A stretch of DNA of 42,184 bases, taken from positions 1 to 42,184 of the forward strand of contig CAYYOW010000009.1 of assembly GCA_964473395.1 (NCBI GenBank), given 5' to 3'. Of this stretch, positions 7,568 through 14,842 are shown in pieces (position 1 is the stretch's first letter; each line of letters opens with the position of its first letter). The stretch is from Sulfidibacterium sp964473395 (GTDB lineage: Bacteria; Bacteroidota; Bacteroidia; Bacteroidales; F082). The notes under the pieces were generated by a model that was given only the letters and a program-made list of their open reading frames with translations, did not search any database and was not told the DNA's origin. The translations under genes were made by a program, and so were the position numbers.

Positions 7568-8467
7568 TTATTTCTTAGGCTTTGTGGCGTGTTGGAAACT
7601 TACCAGTTTAACATCAAACACCAACGTTGAGAAGGGAGGAATTGGTCCCATATTTCGCGGGCCGTAACCCAGCGAAGAAGGAATAATCAGTTTAGCTGAT
7701 CCACCTTTGCGCAACATAGCAATACCTTCGTCCCATCCGGGAATAACACGATGCATTCCAAGAACAAACTCAAAGGGTTTGCCTCTATCAATGGAGCTGT
7801 CAAATTTCTTACCACTTAACAGATAACCTGTGTACTGAACAGAAACTTTGTCACCTTTTTGTGGATGTGGGCCTTTCCCGGTTTTTTTAAGAATAAAATA
7901 AAGGCCATTTTGCGTGGGTTTTACCTTAATATTGTTCTTTTTAAGGTAGGCTTCTCTCTCCTTAGCTTCTTCATTTTGCAACTTTATCATGCGGGCACTT
8001 TTCTCAGCCTGCATTTGTTGCAACGTCTTCACGCCTACCAGTTTAATAGCAAAATAGACATCTTTAGTTGAGTCAACAAATTTGGGAAGTTTCCGCATAC
8101 GGAATAATTTTTTGAAAACAGAATCAGCATTACTCATAAAAACAGCGCTATCACCAACATGCATCATGCCGAGACCTTCATAAATGTCACCCTTGTAAAT
8201 AGATTTAATTATCGGAATTTTCATGGGACGCTGAGTGACAGGTAAATTTCTGCTATCGAACAAAACAGAATCGGGAGTACCGTAAACCATCTCTACCAAA
8301 GCATATTCGGCAAGTTTGGCTTTTGTAGTATCGTTACTTCTGTGATAAAATTTGTAATACAATCCTGTATCCGTCTTTTTAAATCCGGGATGACGTGATT
8401 GGTTACATGAAGTAAGAAACACACCAGCAAGAATGCCAATAAAGGCAAAAGTTATGAATTTTTTCAT
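7568..8467 (-). CDS. FKBP-type peptidyl-prolyl isomerase lipoprotein (tandem FKBP-like)
   Basis: The 299-residue protein has an SPII signal with Cys21 in LTSC. The C-terminal part (about 195-293) is a clear FKBP domain (VSVQYTGYLLSGKKFDSS, VIPGWDEGIAMLRKGGSAKLIIPSSLGYG, then PIPPFSTLVFDVKLV), with most active-site aromatics in place. Residues about 45-150 look like a second, degenerate FKBP fold (MHVGDSAVF), joined to the first by a charged helix (about 150-180) resembling FkpA/Mip linkers. It should be a periplasmic or membrane-anchored foldase. It is the third gene of an nrnA-FKBP-FKBP set. In gliding Bacteroidota a comparable FKBP lipoprotein is GldI. The T9SS cargo gene nearby makes that parallel worth noting, but orthology is not shown here. 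Confidence 0.88.
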   Translation of the reverse strand: MKKFITFAFIGILAGVFLTSCNQSRHPGFKKTDTGLYYKFYHRSNDTTKAKLAEYALVEMVYGTPDSVLFDSRNLPVTQRPMKIPIIKSIYKGDIYEGLGMMHVGDSAVFMSNADSVFKKLFRMRKLPKFVDSTKDVYFAIKLVGVKTLQQMQAEKSARMIKLQNEEAKEREAYLKKNNIKVKPTQNGLYFILKKTGKGPHPQKGDKVSVQYTGYLLSGKKFDSSIDRGKPFEFVLGMHRVIPGWDEGIAMLRKGGSAKLIIPSSLGYGPRNMGPIPPFSTLVFDVKLVSFQHATKPKK

Positions 8468-8477
8468 TTTTTGATAT

Positions 8478-8993
8478 TTATTTAAGTTTTAACAATTCCA
8501 CATAATAAATAATTGGTGTGTGGGGAGGAATTTTATTTCCATCGCCCGACAATCCGAAAGCAAGGTGCGAAGGTAAGATGAATTTTGCTTTGTCACCCTT
8601 TTTTAACAAAAGAATTCCTTCTTCAAGTCCACTTTCTACTCCGCCATAGCCTATTTTAAAGAACTTTACACCCGAATAAATTTTTTGACCATCAAAAAGC
8701 ACTATCGAGTACCTGATCTTTGCAGTCTGCCCGATATGCGCTTTCGCCCCCTTACCGTCAACTAAAATCTGGTATCGCAGCCCGGTGCCAGTCTCCACCA
8801 TATTCCAGTGATGCACCTTGATATAAGTGTCAATCTCCCTCTTCTCCTGCCGCACAAGCTTTCTGTTAAAAGCAAGTAACTGTTTCTGTGTTAGTGGTTT
8901 TACAGTCTGTTTCGCTACACTCTTATCAGTATTTTGACAACTCATCAAGCCAAAGACGAACAATAAGACAAATATGGACAAGAGCTTTTTCAT
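8478..8993 (-). CDS. FKBP-type peptidyl-prolyl isomerase lipoprotein (GldI-like)
   Basis: From the ATG at 8993 the product is 171 residues with an SPII signal (Cys19 in LMSC). A single FKBP-like domain (about 70-170) shows AKIRYSIVLFDGQKIYS, GVESGLEEGILLLKKGDKAKFILPSHLAFG and IPPHTPIIYYVELLKL. Some canonical active-site residues are replaced (VESGLEEG in place of VIPGWEEG), so catalysis may be weak. The open frame extends upstream to 9068, inside nrnA. The ATG one base after the nrnA stop is the natural start and implies coupling. The size and lipoprotein nature fit GldI-like proteins of Bacteroidota, which are thought to fold cell-envelope or secretion components. This is a family inference only. 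Confidence 0.85.
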   Translation of the reverse strand: MKKLLSIFVLLFVFGLMSCQNTDKSVAKQTVKPLTQKQLLAFNRKLVRQEKREIDTYIKVHHWNMVETGTGLRYQILVDGKGAKAHIGQTAKIRYSIVLFDGQKIYSGVKFFKIGYGGVESGLEEGILLLKKGDKAKFILPSHLAFGLSGDGNKIPPHTPIIYYVELLKLK

Positions 8994-8994
8994 G

Positions 8995-10029
8995 TTAAAG
9001 TGAAACAGTATAGTCAAGCTCCTCTTTGAACTGTAGCAACACCTCTTTGAGCTTATCAATGGTATCATTCATACCGATTTTTGAATTACCACCGGAAGCA
9101 TTTATGTGACCACCACCATCAAAAAAGTCACGTGCCAGCCGGTTCACCGAAAAATCACCTTTGGAACGGAAAGAAATCCGAATTTGGTTATCCTTTTCCG
9201 TCAACAGTACAGCAAGATTTATATTCTCCATAGAAAGGCCGTAATTTACCAACCCTTCGGTATCACCAACCTGATAATCAAACCTTTTCAAATCCTCTTT
9301 GCTCAGATAAATAACAGCTGTATGAAGATCGTTCCACACCAACAGACGGTTACTTAAAGCAAAGCCTAGTAAACGCAACCTGTCTTCCGTGTAGGTATCA
9401 TAAACCAGCTTATGCACGTTTGCAGCATCTATCCCCAAGTCAATTAACTCAGCAACAATATGATAGGTACGCCCATGATTGCAATTGTAGCTAAAAGAAC
9501 CCGTATCGGTCATAATGCAGGTATAAAGCGCCAGCGCTTCCTCCACACCCAAAAGTGCCCTATCGCCCAAAGCTTCAATAAACTCATATACCAGCTCACC
9601 AGTTGAAGAAGATGCCGTGGAACAGAAATAGTGGTCAAACTCATTACTGGGTTCCAGATGGTGGTCTATGACGATTTTTTCTCCCCTAAACTTTTCCAGA
9701 TCAGTGGCCATGTTTCCAGTACGGTCAAGGCTGTTAAAGTCGAGGCAAAACATCGACTGTCCGGCTGCCAAAGCATCTCTTACCGCCCGCACATTATGAT
9801 CGAATATAACCATTTCACCGGCACCGGGAATCCACTTGTAATAGCCGGGGAAATCATTGGGAACCAGCGCAGTAACATTATGACCTTTTTTACGCAAATA
9901 ATGCATCATAGCCAGTGTAGCACCGATTGTATCACCATCGGGATTTTTATGAGAGACGAGGACTATATTTTGGGGAACGGAAAGCAACCGGCCAACCGCT
10001 TCTATTTCATGGGAATCTAACATATACAT
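8995..10029 (-). CDS. nrnA: DHH/DHHA1 phosphoesterase, NrnA-type oligoribonuclease / pAp phosphatase
   Basis: The 344-residue protein shows the DHH superfamily metal motifs: SHKNPDGDTIGA (about 26-37), CLDFNSLDRTG, IVIDHHLEPSN and TDTGSF. The C-terminal DHHA1 domain ends with GGGHINASGG. Length and motif order match NrnA proteins, which degrade nanoRNAs of two to five nucleotides and dephosphorylate 3'-phosphoadenosine 5'-phosphate in the cytoplasm. The start is the first of two close Met codons (10029 and 10023). A TATCTTTG -7 box lies about 16 bases upstream. It heads a three-gene unit with two FKBP lipoproteins and is divergent from ndk. Confidence 0.9.
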   Translation of the reverse strand: MYMLDSHEIEAVGRLLSVPQNIVLVSHKNPDGDTIGATLAMMHYLRKKGHNVTALVPNDFPGYYKWIPGAGEMVIFDHNVRAVRDALAAGQSMFCLDFNSLDRTGNMATDLEKFRGEKIVIDHHLEPSNEFDHYFCSTASSSTGELVYEFIEALGDRALLGVEEALALYTCIMTDTGSFSYNCNHGRTYHIVAELIDLGIDAANVHKLVYDTYTEDRLRLLGFALSNRLLVWNDLHTAVIYLSKEDLKRFDYQVGDTEGLVNYGLSMENINLAVLLTEKDNQIRISFRSKGDFSVNRLARDFFDGGGHINASGGNSKIGMNDTIDKLKEVLLQFKEELDYTVSL

Positions 10030-10044
10030 ATTTCAATTAGCGCA

Positions 10045-10052
10045 CAAAGATA
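10045..10052 (-). promoter_or_regulatory. -7 box for the nrnA-FKBP unit
   Basis: The minus strand reads TATCTTTG, a perfect fit to the Bacteroidota -7 element TAnnTTTG, 16 bases before the nrnA start. The short leader agrees with the weak Shine-Dalgarno use of this phylum. No good -33 TTG is present at the usual distance. Confidence 0.5.
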
Positions 10053-10106
10053 AATATTTACACGGGATTGGGGTTTATTCAAACAGGGTTGTTTACGTAA
10101 TTCATT

Positions 10107-10114
10107 TACCTTTG
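10107..10114 (+). promoter_or_regulatory. -7 box for ndk
   Basis: TACCTTTG matches TAnnTTTG and lies 26 bases before the ndk ATG. A TTG occurs at 10089-10091, but the 15-base spacing is shorter than usual. Together with the element at 10045-10052 it defines a divergent promoter region. Confidence 0.55.
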
Positions 10115-10140
10115 CACAAATTTTTTAAAAAATCTATAAG

Positions 10141-10560
10141 ATGACCGGAAACATCACATTTACAATGATTAAGCCCAAAGCCATTGAAAACGGTAATATG
10201 GGCAATATTATCGCTGAAGTTATTGAAGGCGGATTCAAAATTAAAGCATTGAAGCTCACGACACTGACCAAAGAACAGGCCATGGAATTTTATGCTGTAC
10301 ACAAAGAACGTCCTTTCTTTAACGGTCTTACCGACTTTATGTCATCGGGTCCGATTGTGGCAGCAGTTCTTGAAAAAGAAAATGCCATAAAAGCATATCG
10401 CGATTTTATCGGAGCCACTAACCCGGCAGACGCGGCAGAAGGTACCATTCGTGCAAATTATGGAACCAGCATTGAAGCCAATGCCGTTCATGGTTCCGAC
10501 AGCGATGAAAATGCACAGATTGAAGCCGGATTTTTCTTCTCAAAAAGAGAATGGGTATAA
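10141..10560 (+). CDS. ndk: nucleoside diphosphate kinase
   Basis: At 139 residues this is the normal size for the family. It carries the N-terminal FTMIKPKAI strand, the active-site NAVHGSDSDENAQIEAGFFF block with catalytic His117, and conserved Arg/Asn residues (GTIRANYG). The enzyme transfers the gamma phosphate from ATP to NDPs through phospho-His117, balancing NTP pools in the cytoplasm. It is monocistronic here, with its own -7 box and a rho-independent terminator after the stop. Confidence 0.97.
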   Translation: MTGNITFTMIKPKAIENGNMGNIIAEVIEGGFKIKALKLTTLTKEQAMEFYAVHKERPFFNGLTDFMSSGPIVAAVLEKENAIKAYRDFIGATNPADAAEGTIRANYGTSIEANAVHGSDSDENAQIEAGFFFSKREWV

Positions 10561-10585
10561 AACAGCTTTCCAAGTTATAGTTTAT

Positions 10586-10617
10586 AAGCCTGTATTCCTT
10601 TGAGTACAGGCTTTTTT
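10586..10617 (+). terminator. rho-independent terminator of ndk (likely bidirectional)
   Basis: Stem AAGCCTGTA (10586-10594) pairs with TACAGGCTT (10605-10613), followed by a T-run to 10617. The A-rich side also allows use from the minus strand, where the XRE gene ends at 10637. Confidence 0.8.
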
Positions 10618-10636
10618 AGTACTATCTCCCCTCCGA

Positions 10637-11080
10637 TTATTTTCTTGGTTTATACTCACGGAAAGTACCATCGTCATATACGAAAAGTACCCGCATAACA
10701 TGGCTGTTATCCTTATGTGTATAATTAGCCGGCCCCTCATCACTAACTTCCAGTCCGGCAGTTGCAGTGTCAAGGTTTTCATGAGAAACACTCCTCTCTT
10801 CAGTCGCCTTTTCCAAAGCAGGCTGGTCATGAAATAAGTTTTGCGAAACAGAAGCTGACGACAAAGCCTCGTTTGCAAACATATTTCCATCGCCTAGCGT
10901 TAGCCAATCAAGACTGATATCAGAAAAACGTTTTTTAATTCGCAAAACAAAATCAAGACTGGGCTTGTTTCGTCCGGATAAAACATGCGAAACCGCCGAA
11001 CGCTGCATACCGATAGCATCAGAAAATTGTGCCGCTCTTAACTGATAATGTGCCATGATGGCTTTTATTCGCTCTACCAT
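10637..11080 (-). CDS. XRE-family (HTH_3) transcriptional regulator
   Basis: Residues about 4-62 of 147 form a Cro/C1-type helix-turn-helix (AAQFSDAIGMQRSAVSHVLSG followed by NKPSLDFVLRI). The C-terminal half is low-complexity and acidic, then ends in a short VLFVYDDGTFREYKPRK segment common in small Bacteroidota regulators. There is no peptidase or ligand domain. The region in front of the gene (11094-11504) carries several copies of GTTTACAA, one as a TTACA-N2-TGTAA palindrome starting 16 bases before the start codon, which is a good candidate for an autoregulatory operator. Its target genes are unknown. The ~0.8 kb AT-rich stretch around it looks like an accessory island edge. Confidence 0.88.
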   Translation of the reverse strand: MVERIKAIMAHYQLRAAQFSDAIGMQRSAVSHVLSGRNKPSLDFVLRIKKRFSDISLDWLTLGDGNMFANEALSSASVSQNLFHDQPALEKATEERSVSHENLDTATAGLEVSDEGPANYTHKDNSHVMRVLFVYDDGTFREYKPRK

Positions 11081-11093
11081 TCGTTTTGTTTTA

Positions 11094-11504
11094 GTTTACA
11101 AATGTAATAAATATAATTGATATTTATTTTGTAATCCCGAAAAAATATTTGGATACATCTGTAAACTATCATTTTTTTAATGTAAAATATCAATTTAATA
11201 ATATATTTCAATATGGCTCAATCATTTACCCAATGGTTTACAATAATCTAAATTCTGGCATAATTATATAGATATCATTAAACTATTTTATTGATTATAA
11301 CAGATATATGTCTGGTCAATAGCATTGTAGGTATTTTAAATAATATTTTTATGGATTGTTTACAATAATAGCCGAATGAATATTTTAATAAAATATACTT
11401 AGATATATATTACATTAATAACCAGTTAATTATGATATTGAGTTTACAATTGTGACTATTAGTAATTTTTGTTTACAAAACAACATTTTGGAAAATGTAC
11501 ATTT
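11094..11504. repeat. cluster of GTTTACAA/TGTAAAC operator-like motifs
   Basis: GTTTACAA-type sites occur at 11094-11101, 11236-11243, 11358-11365, 11442-11449 and 11471-11478, with an inverse copy (TGTAAAC) at 11160-11166. Two copies share the longer GTTTACAATAAT. The copy beside the XRE gene forms TTACA-N2-TGTAA (11096-11107), that at 11444-11455 forms TTACA-N2-TGTGA, and the inverse copy contains TACA-N2-TGTA. A perfect 12-base palindrome, AAATGTACATTT, lies at 11493-11504. The spacing is irregular and there is no CRISPR-like regularity. Binding by the adjacent XRE protein is an inference. Confidence 0.5.
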
Positions 11505-11698
11505 CTAAACAGGATAAAAATGACATTTGTACTCATTATTTGGCGGACAAAAAATTAAAACGGAAACCGGTGGCAACAAGTTTTCGTATGTTGGAAATTT
11601 ATGGTGCTGCGCCTCCCCTATTCCATAGGCTTAGTAACCTGAGTTCGATATAAGCTTTACTCATAGTTTCAGATAATTAGTTTCTAGACGACTCAAAT

Positions 11699-11887
11699 TT
11701 ATGAAGTACTATCCATCAACGGCTGAAGAAAGTTGTCATCGAATTGTCCACGTCCGTGATTTGATAATAATCCTATATCCCATCCATCAATAGTATAATG
11801 ATTTATAAAATCAGCATAATGTTTATGCCTAAAGAGCAGTGCATATGAAATAACAGAAAGGAATGCAGGGCAGCGTATAAAGTAGTA
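11699..11887 (-). other. 62-codon open stretch after the permease stop (possible gene remnant)
   Basis: Directly after the permease TAA, in the same frame, the minus strand stays open for 62 codons before TAA at 11699-11701. The residues (for example HYADFINHYTIDGWDIGLL, then SNHGRGQFDDNFLQPLMD) have the balanced composition of real protein and few rare residues, but there is no ATG at the beginning. It may be the truncated end of a lost gene, or the former C-terminal extension of the permease after a nonsense mutation. I do not recognise the family. Confidence 0.25.
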
Positions 11888-13135
11888 TTACTCGTAGCGC
11901 AGCGATTCGATGGGGTCGGTACGGGCAGCTTTGTTGGCAGGAATAATTCCTGAAACGAGAGCCACGATAAAAGTCAGCACAACACCGCCAAAGACCCACA
12001 TCCAAGGAATAATAAATGCACTACCCGTAACCATTGAGATAATATTTCCCATAATAACGCCGGCAATAATGCCAAGAACGCCTCCAATCTGGGCAATAAC
12101 AATGGCCTCAAACAAAAACTGGTTACGAATAGTCCGACTGCGCGCACCAATGGCCTTGCGGATACCAATTTCCCGTGTTCGTTCGGTTACTGACACCAAC
12201 ATGATGTTCATGAGCCCAATGGCTGCGCCAAACAGCGTTATCAGTCCAATGACCGTGGCTCCAATGGTGATGTTTCCGGTTAGGCCGATGAGCATGTTGG
12301 CAATGTTGTCGCTTTTCACAATAGAAAAAGAGGATTCCTGACCCAGACGATCTTTGCGAATCTGCCGGAATAATCCGGTAGCCTCACCAATAGAAGCCTC
12401 CATTTGGCTGGGATGATTCACCATAATGCTTATGGTATAATTCATGTTAGGACGGGAGAAATACTGACGCACATTATTCAGCGGTAGGAAACAAGCACGG
12501 TCGCCGGTAAAGCCCAGACTGGAACCTTTCACCTGTAAAGTACCGATAACCCGATACATACCCGGCCCAATAGAAATAATTTTTCCGATAGGATTTTCTT
12601 TGTGTTTAAAAAGTTTCTTCACCACATCGCTACCAAGAATAACCAAATGGTCGCCACCCGCCACTTCCGATGGCTGAAAAATCCGGCCTCTGGCCAATGC
12701 CAAACCAGCAGTAGCCAGGTAGTTTTCGTCCACACCCGTAATGCGCACGTTGGGATTGGTTTTTTGCGATTTATATTTCACAGTGGCGGTTCCCGTCCCT
12801 ACAATACTCACGGAAGTAACGGCAGGAAAGTTATAGCGTTTCTTAAAAGCTTCGGCCTCCCTGTATGTTATAATTGAATAAGCCTCTGCCCTGGTATGGT
12901 GACGACCAATCCTGACCCGGAGGGAACGATTCCGAATACTGAAGGTATTAGAACCCATCATAGCAAAATTCTGCGTCAGGTAATACTCAACCGCGTCAAT
13001 AGCCGTCAATATTCCCACCAGAGCCATTATCCCAAAAGCAATAATAGCAACGGTGAGGATAGTCCGTACCAGGTGGCTCCTGATGGAATTGAGGGATATG
13101 TGAATATTCTCCCGAATAAGCTTTAAATTATTCAA
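11888..13135 (-). CDS. MacB-like ABC transporter permease (MacB_PCD + FtsX)
   Basis: The protein has one N-terminal membrane helix (about residues 20-42), a periplasmic MacB core domain and three C-terminal helices of the FtsX type. The motif ERTREIGIRKAIGARSRTIRNQFLFEA before helix 3 is diagnostic. The open frame runs back to an ATG at 13192, but that would overlap upp by 56 bases. A GAGG sequence with suitable spacing stands before a TTG at 13135, and translation from there (MNNLKLIRENIHISLNSI) begins exactly as family members do, giving 415 residues. No ATP-binding subunit or membrane-fusion protein is adjacent, so it either shares an ATPase encoded elsewhere or belongs to an envelope-stress or efflux system scattered in the genome. 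It is coupled to upp by position. Confidence 0.88.
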   Translation of the reverse strand: MNNLKLIRENIHISLNSIRSHLVRTILTVAIIAFGIMALVGILTAIDAVEYYLTQNFAMMGSNTFSIRNRSLRVRIGRHHTRAEAYSIITYREAEAFKKRYNFPAVTSVSIVGTGTATVKYKSQKTNPNVRITGVDENYLATAGLALARGRIFQPSEVAGGDHLVILGSDVVKKLFKHKENPIGKIISIGPGMYRVIGTLQVKGSSLGFTGDRACFLPLNNVRQYFSRPNMNYTISIMVNHPSQMEASIGEATGLFRQIRKDRLGQESSFSIVKSDNIANMLIGLTGNITIGATVIGLITLFGAAIGLMNIMLVSVTERTREIGIRKAIGARSRTIRNQFLFEAIVIAQIGGVLGIIAGVIMGNIISMVTGSAFIIPWMWVFGGVVLTFIVALVSGIIPANKAARTDPIESLRYE

Positions 13136-13136
13136 T

Positions 13137-13790
13137 TTAGTCCTCTTTTTTACCATAAGCCAGATCACCGGCATCACCAAGGCCAGGCACAATGTAGGCT
13201 TTGGCTGTCAGCTCATCGTCGATGGCTCCCGTCCATATTTTTATTTTATGTTTTGAAAATGTTTTTTTCAGAAACTGGATTCCTTCGTTGCTTGCCAGCA
13301 CCGACACAATATGAATTTCTTTAGGGATTCCTCTCTCCAGCAAACCTTTTATGGCTGCCACCAGCGAGCCTCCTGTAGCCAGCATGGGGTCGCTGATAAT
13401 TAAAATTCGCGACTCTGTACTGGGCGAAGAAATGTATTCAAGCTTTATTACAAAATCTTCGTCGGCATCATATTTACGGTAAGCCGAGATAAAAGCATTT
13501 TCGGCATAGTCAAAATAATTCAGCATTCCCTGATGCAGGGGAATACCAGCTCGTAAGATAGTTGCCAATAGCGGTTGCTCCTGTATTACCTGCATGTGGG
13601 CAGTCCCCAGAGGCGTAACGATATCTTTCTTCTCATAAGGCAGTTCTTTACTAATCTCATATGCAAAAATTTCGCCGATACGTTCCAAATTCCGCCTGAA
13701 GCGTAAACGATCCTGCTGTATTTGATTGTCCCTGATTTCAGAAAGAAACTGATTGAAAACGGAGTTGGATTTTCCTAATTCCCTGACCAT
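13137..13790 (-). CDS. upp: uracil phosphoribosyltransferase
   Basis: This 217-residue protein has the type I PRTase fold. The PRPP-binding loop appears as ILIISDPMLATGGSLVAAI, and the uracil-binding C-terminal segment as YIVPGLGDAGDLAYG. An ILRAGIPLHQGML stretch matches the family. It converts uracil and PRPP to UMP in pyrimidine salvage. A TATCTTTG -7 box stands 16 bases before the start codon. The stop is followed one base later by the proposed TTG start of the MacB-like permease, so the two may be cotranscribed although their functions seem unrelated. Confidence 0.95.
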   Translation of the reverse strand: MVRELGKSNSVFNQFLSEIRDNQIQQDRLRFRRNLERIGEIFAYEISKELPYEKKDIVTPLGTAHMQVIQEQPLLATILRAGIPLHQGMLNYFDYAENAFISAYRKYDADEDFVIKLEYISSPSTESRILIISDPMLATGGSLVAAIKGLLERGIPKEIHIVSVLASNEGIQFLKKTFSKHKIKIWTGAIDDELTAKAYIVPGLGDAGDLAYGKKED

Positions 13791-13806
13791 CGATATTAGT
13801 TTTAGA

Positions 13807-13814
13807 CAAAGATA
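13807..13814 (-). promoter_or_regulatory. -7 box for upp
   Basis: The minus strand reads TATCTTTG, a perfect TAnnTTTG element, 16 bases ahead of the upp ATG. The same distance and sequence are found in front of nrnA. Confidence 0.5.
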
Positions 13815-13901
13815 GAAGAAAAATTTCAGTAAACGGGAAAAAATTTAGGAATAGATGGAGATTGTCCTGTCTCTACAACTGTTCAGCGGCAATTATCTTT
13901 A

Positions 13902-14831
13902 TTATTTCCCCATAAAAGCCTGCACAAGCCGGTTAACGGGGAACCTAAGCCGATTGATTTCCAGACGATAGTAAGAGACCTCCTGGGAGCCAAATCCCCG
14001 GTAAAAACGTGCTAAATTAGGATCGTTAGACCCTTCAAAATCAAAAACCAGTGCTGATTCGGCATACTCCTTTATCACGGCATCAAGCAAGAAAGTCATG
14101 GCCATGTTCTGACGTGCTTCCGGTGTTGAGGCCGAGAACAAGAATACCAGATGCTGATGGTCTTTTAGAAAAAACGCCCCTGCGCAAAGCTCATTATGTT
14201 CAGTATAAACCCCATAAATCTCGCCCACGCCTTTAAACATTGCCTTAAACATCAACTGATGCAAACGTTGGTAATGCACGTTGTGCCAGTGTTTCACCTC
14301 TCGCCCCTTGTTTTGTCCAAACATCCCGGTAAGCAAACCAGGCTCCATACCTTTTACAAGCGTAAGGCCGGAGGAGAGGGCTTTCCTCAGATTCCTCCTG
14401 GTATTGGTATTATAATGCGCCGACAATTTAGGGTATCTGGAAATCAAGTCTAACAGATAACTCTTGTTGGAAATCAGCCGGTAATCTTCGGAATGTGGAT
14501 GGTTGTGAATATTTAGATTAATCTGAACAAAACGAAATTTCTTAGGAATCACAGCAATGAAATTGTTGATGACGCTGCTGTTAAGAATCATGGTGGAAAA
14601 AATGCCCAGTTGTTGCGTAAAAAAAGGCTGAAACAGGTAATAAACACCATACTTTTTATTTCCTGTAAGCGGCATAACACGCGCATAATCGTCTTCCACC
14701 AGCGCTTCCCAGCCTGGATGCACCACATCGAGGTACCAGCTTAATGCATAAATATTACCATTAAAGGCCTTCCGGATACAATCATCCCATTTTGTCTTAT
14801 CAATATCATCATGTAGCAGATAGAGAATCAA
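13902..14831 (-). CDS. GNAT/FemAB-like acyltransferase (Acetyltransf_6)
   Basis: In this 309-residue protein, the C-terminal half (about 150-290) reads as a GNAT fold of the FemAB/Acetyltransf_6 kind. It has GVYTEHNELCAGAFFL, FLFSASTPEARQNMAMTFLL and VFDFEGSNDPNLARFYRGFG, the last being the typical signature before the final strands. N-terminal residues 12-35 (CIRKAFNGNIYALSWYLD) also resemble this family. Such proteins transfer amino-acyl or acyl groups to cell-wall or sugar acceptors. It lies 11 bases from the polysaccharide-deacetylase-like gene, in the same orientation, so both likely serve one envelope-glycan pathway. The substrate is unknown. Confidence 0.75.
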   Translation of the reverse strand: MILYLLHDDIDKTKWDDCIRKAFNGNIYALSWYLDVVHPGWEALVEDDYARVMPLTGNKKYGVYYLFQPFFTQQLGIFSTMILNSSVINNFIAVIPKKFRFVQINLNIHNHPHSEDYRLISNKSYLLDLISRYPKLSAHYNTNTRRNLRKALSSGLTLVKGMEPGLLTGMFGQNKGREVKHWHNVHYQRLHQLMFKAMFKGVGEIYGVYTEHNELCAGAFFLKDHQHLVFLFSASTPEARQNMAMTFLLDAVIKEYAESALVFDFEGSNDPNLARFYRGFGSQEVSYYRLEINRLRFPVNRLVQAFMGK

Positions 14832-14842
14832 TAGTTTACGTT

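Larger units (their letters stand above)
11081..11887. other. AT-rich intergenic region with repeated GTTTACAA motifs and a non-AT-rich remnant
   Basis: This 0.8-kb stretch holds no convincing full gene. Its first 480 bases are very AT-rich and contain the GTTTACAA repeats annotated separately. From about 11560 the composition returns to normal. This part includes a short hairpin-like CCTAT-TCC-ATAGG (about 11619-11631) and, on the minus strand, a 62-codon open stretch immediately after the permease stop. It could be a decayed mobile element or the edge of an insertion, but I see no transposase, terminal repeats or tRNA. Confidence 0.6.

Noticed and set aside
11094..11504. GTTTACAA repeats as a CRISPR array
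   Set aside because: The repeats are only 8-12 bases, the spacing varies from 29 to 142 bases, one copy is inverted, and no cas gene is present.
11560..11700. Insertion-sequence remnant in the normal-composition part of the intergenic region
   Set aside because: There are no transposase motifs, terminal inverted repeats or target duplications; only a short CCTAT/ATAGG dyad is visible.
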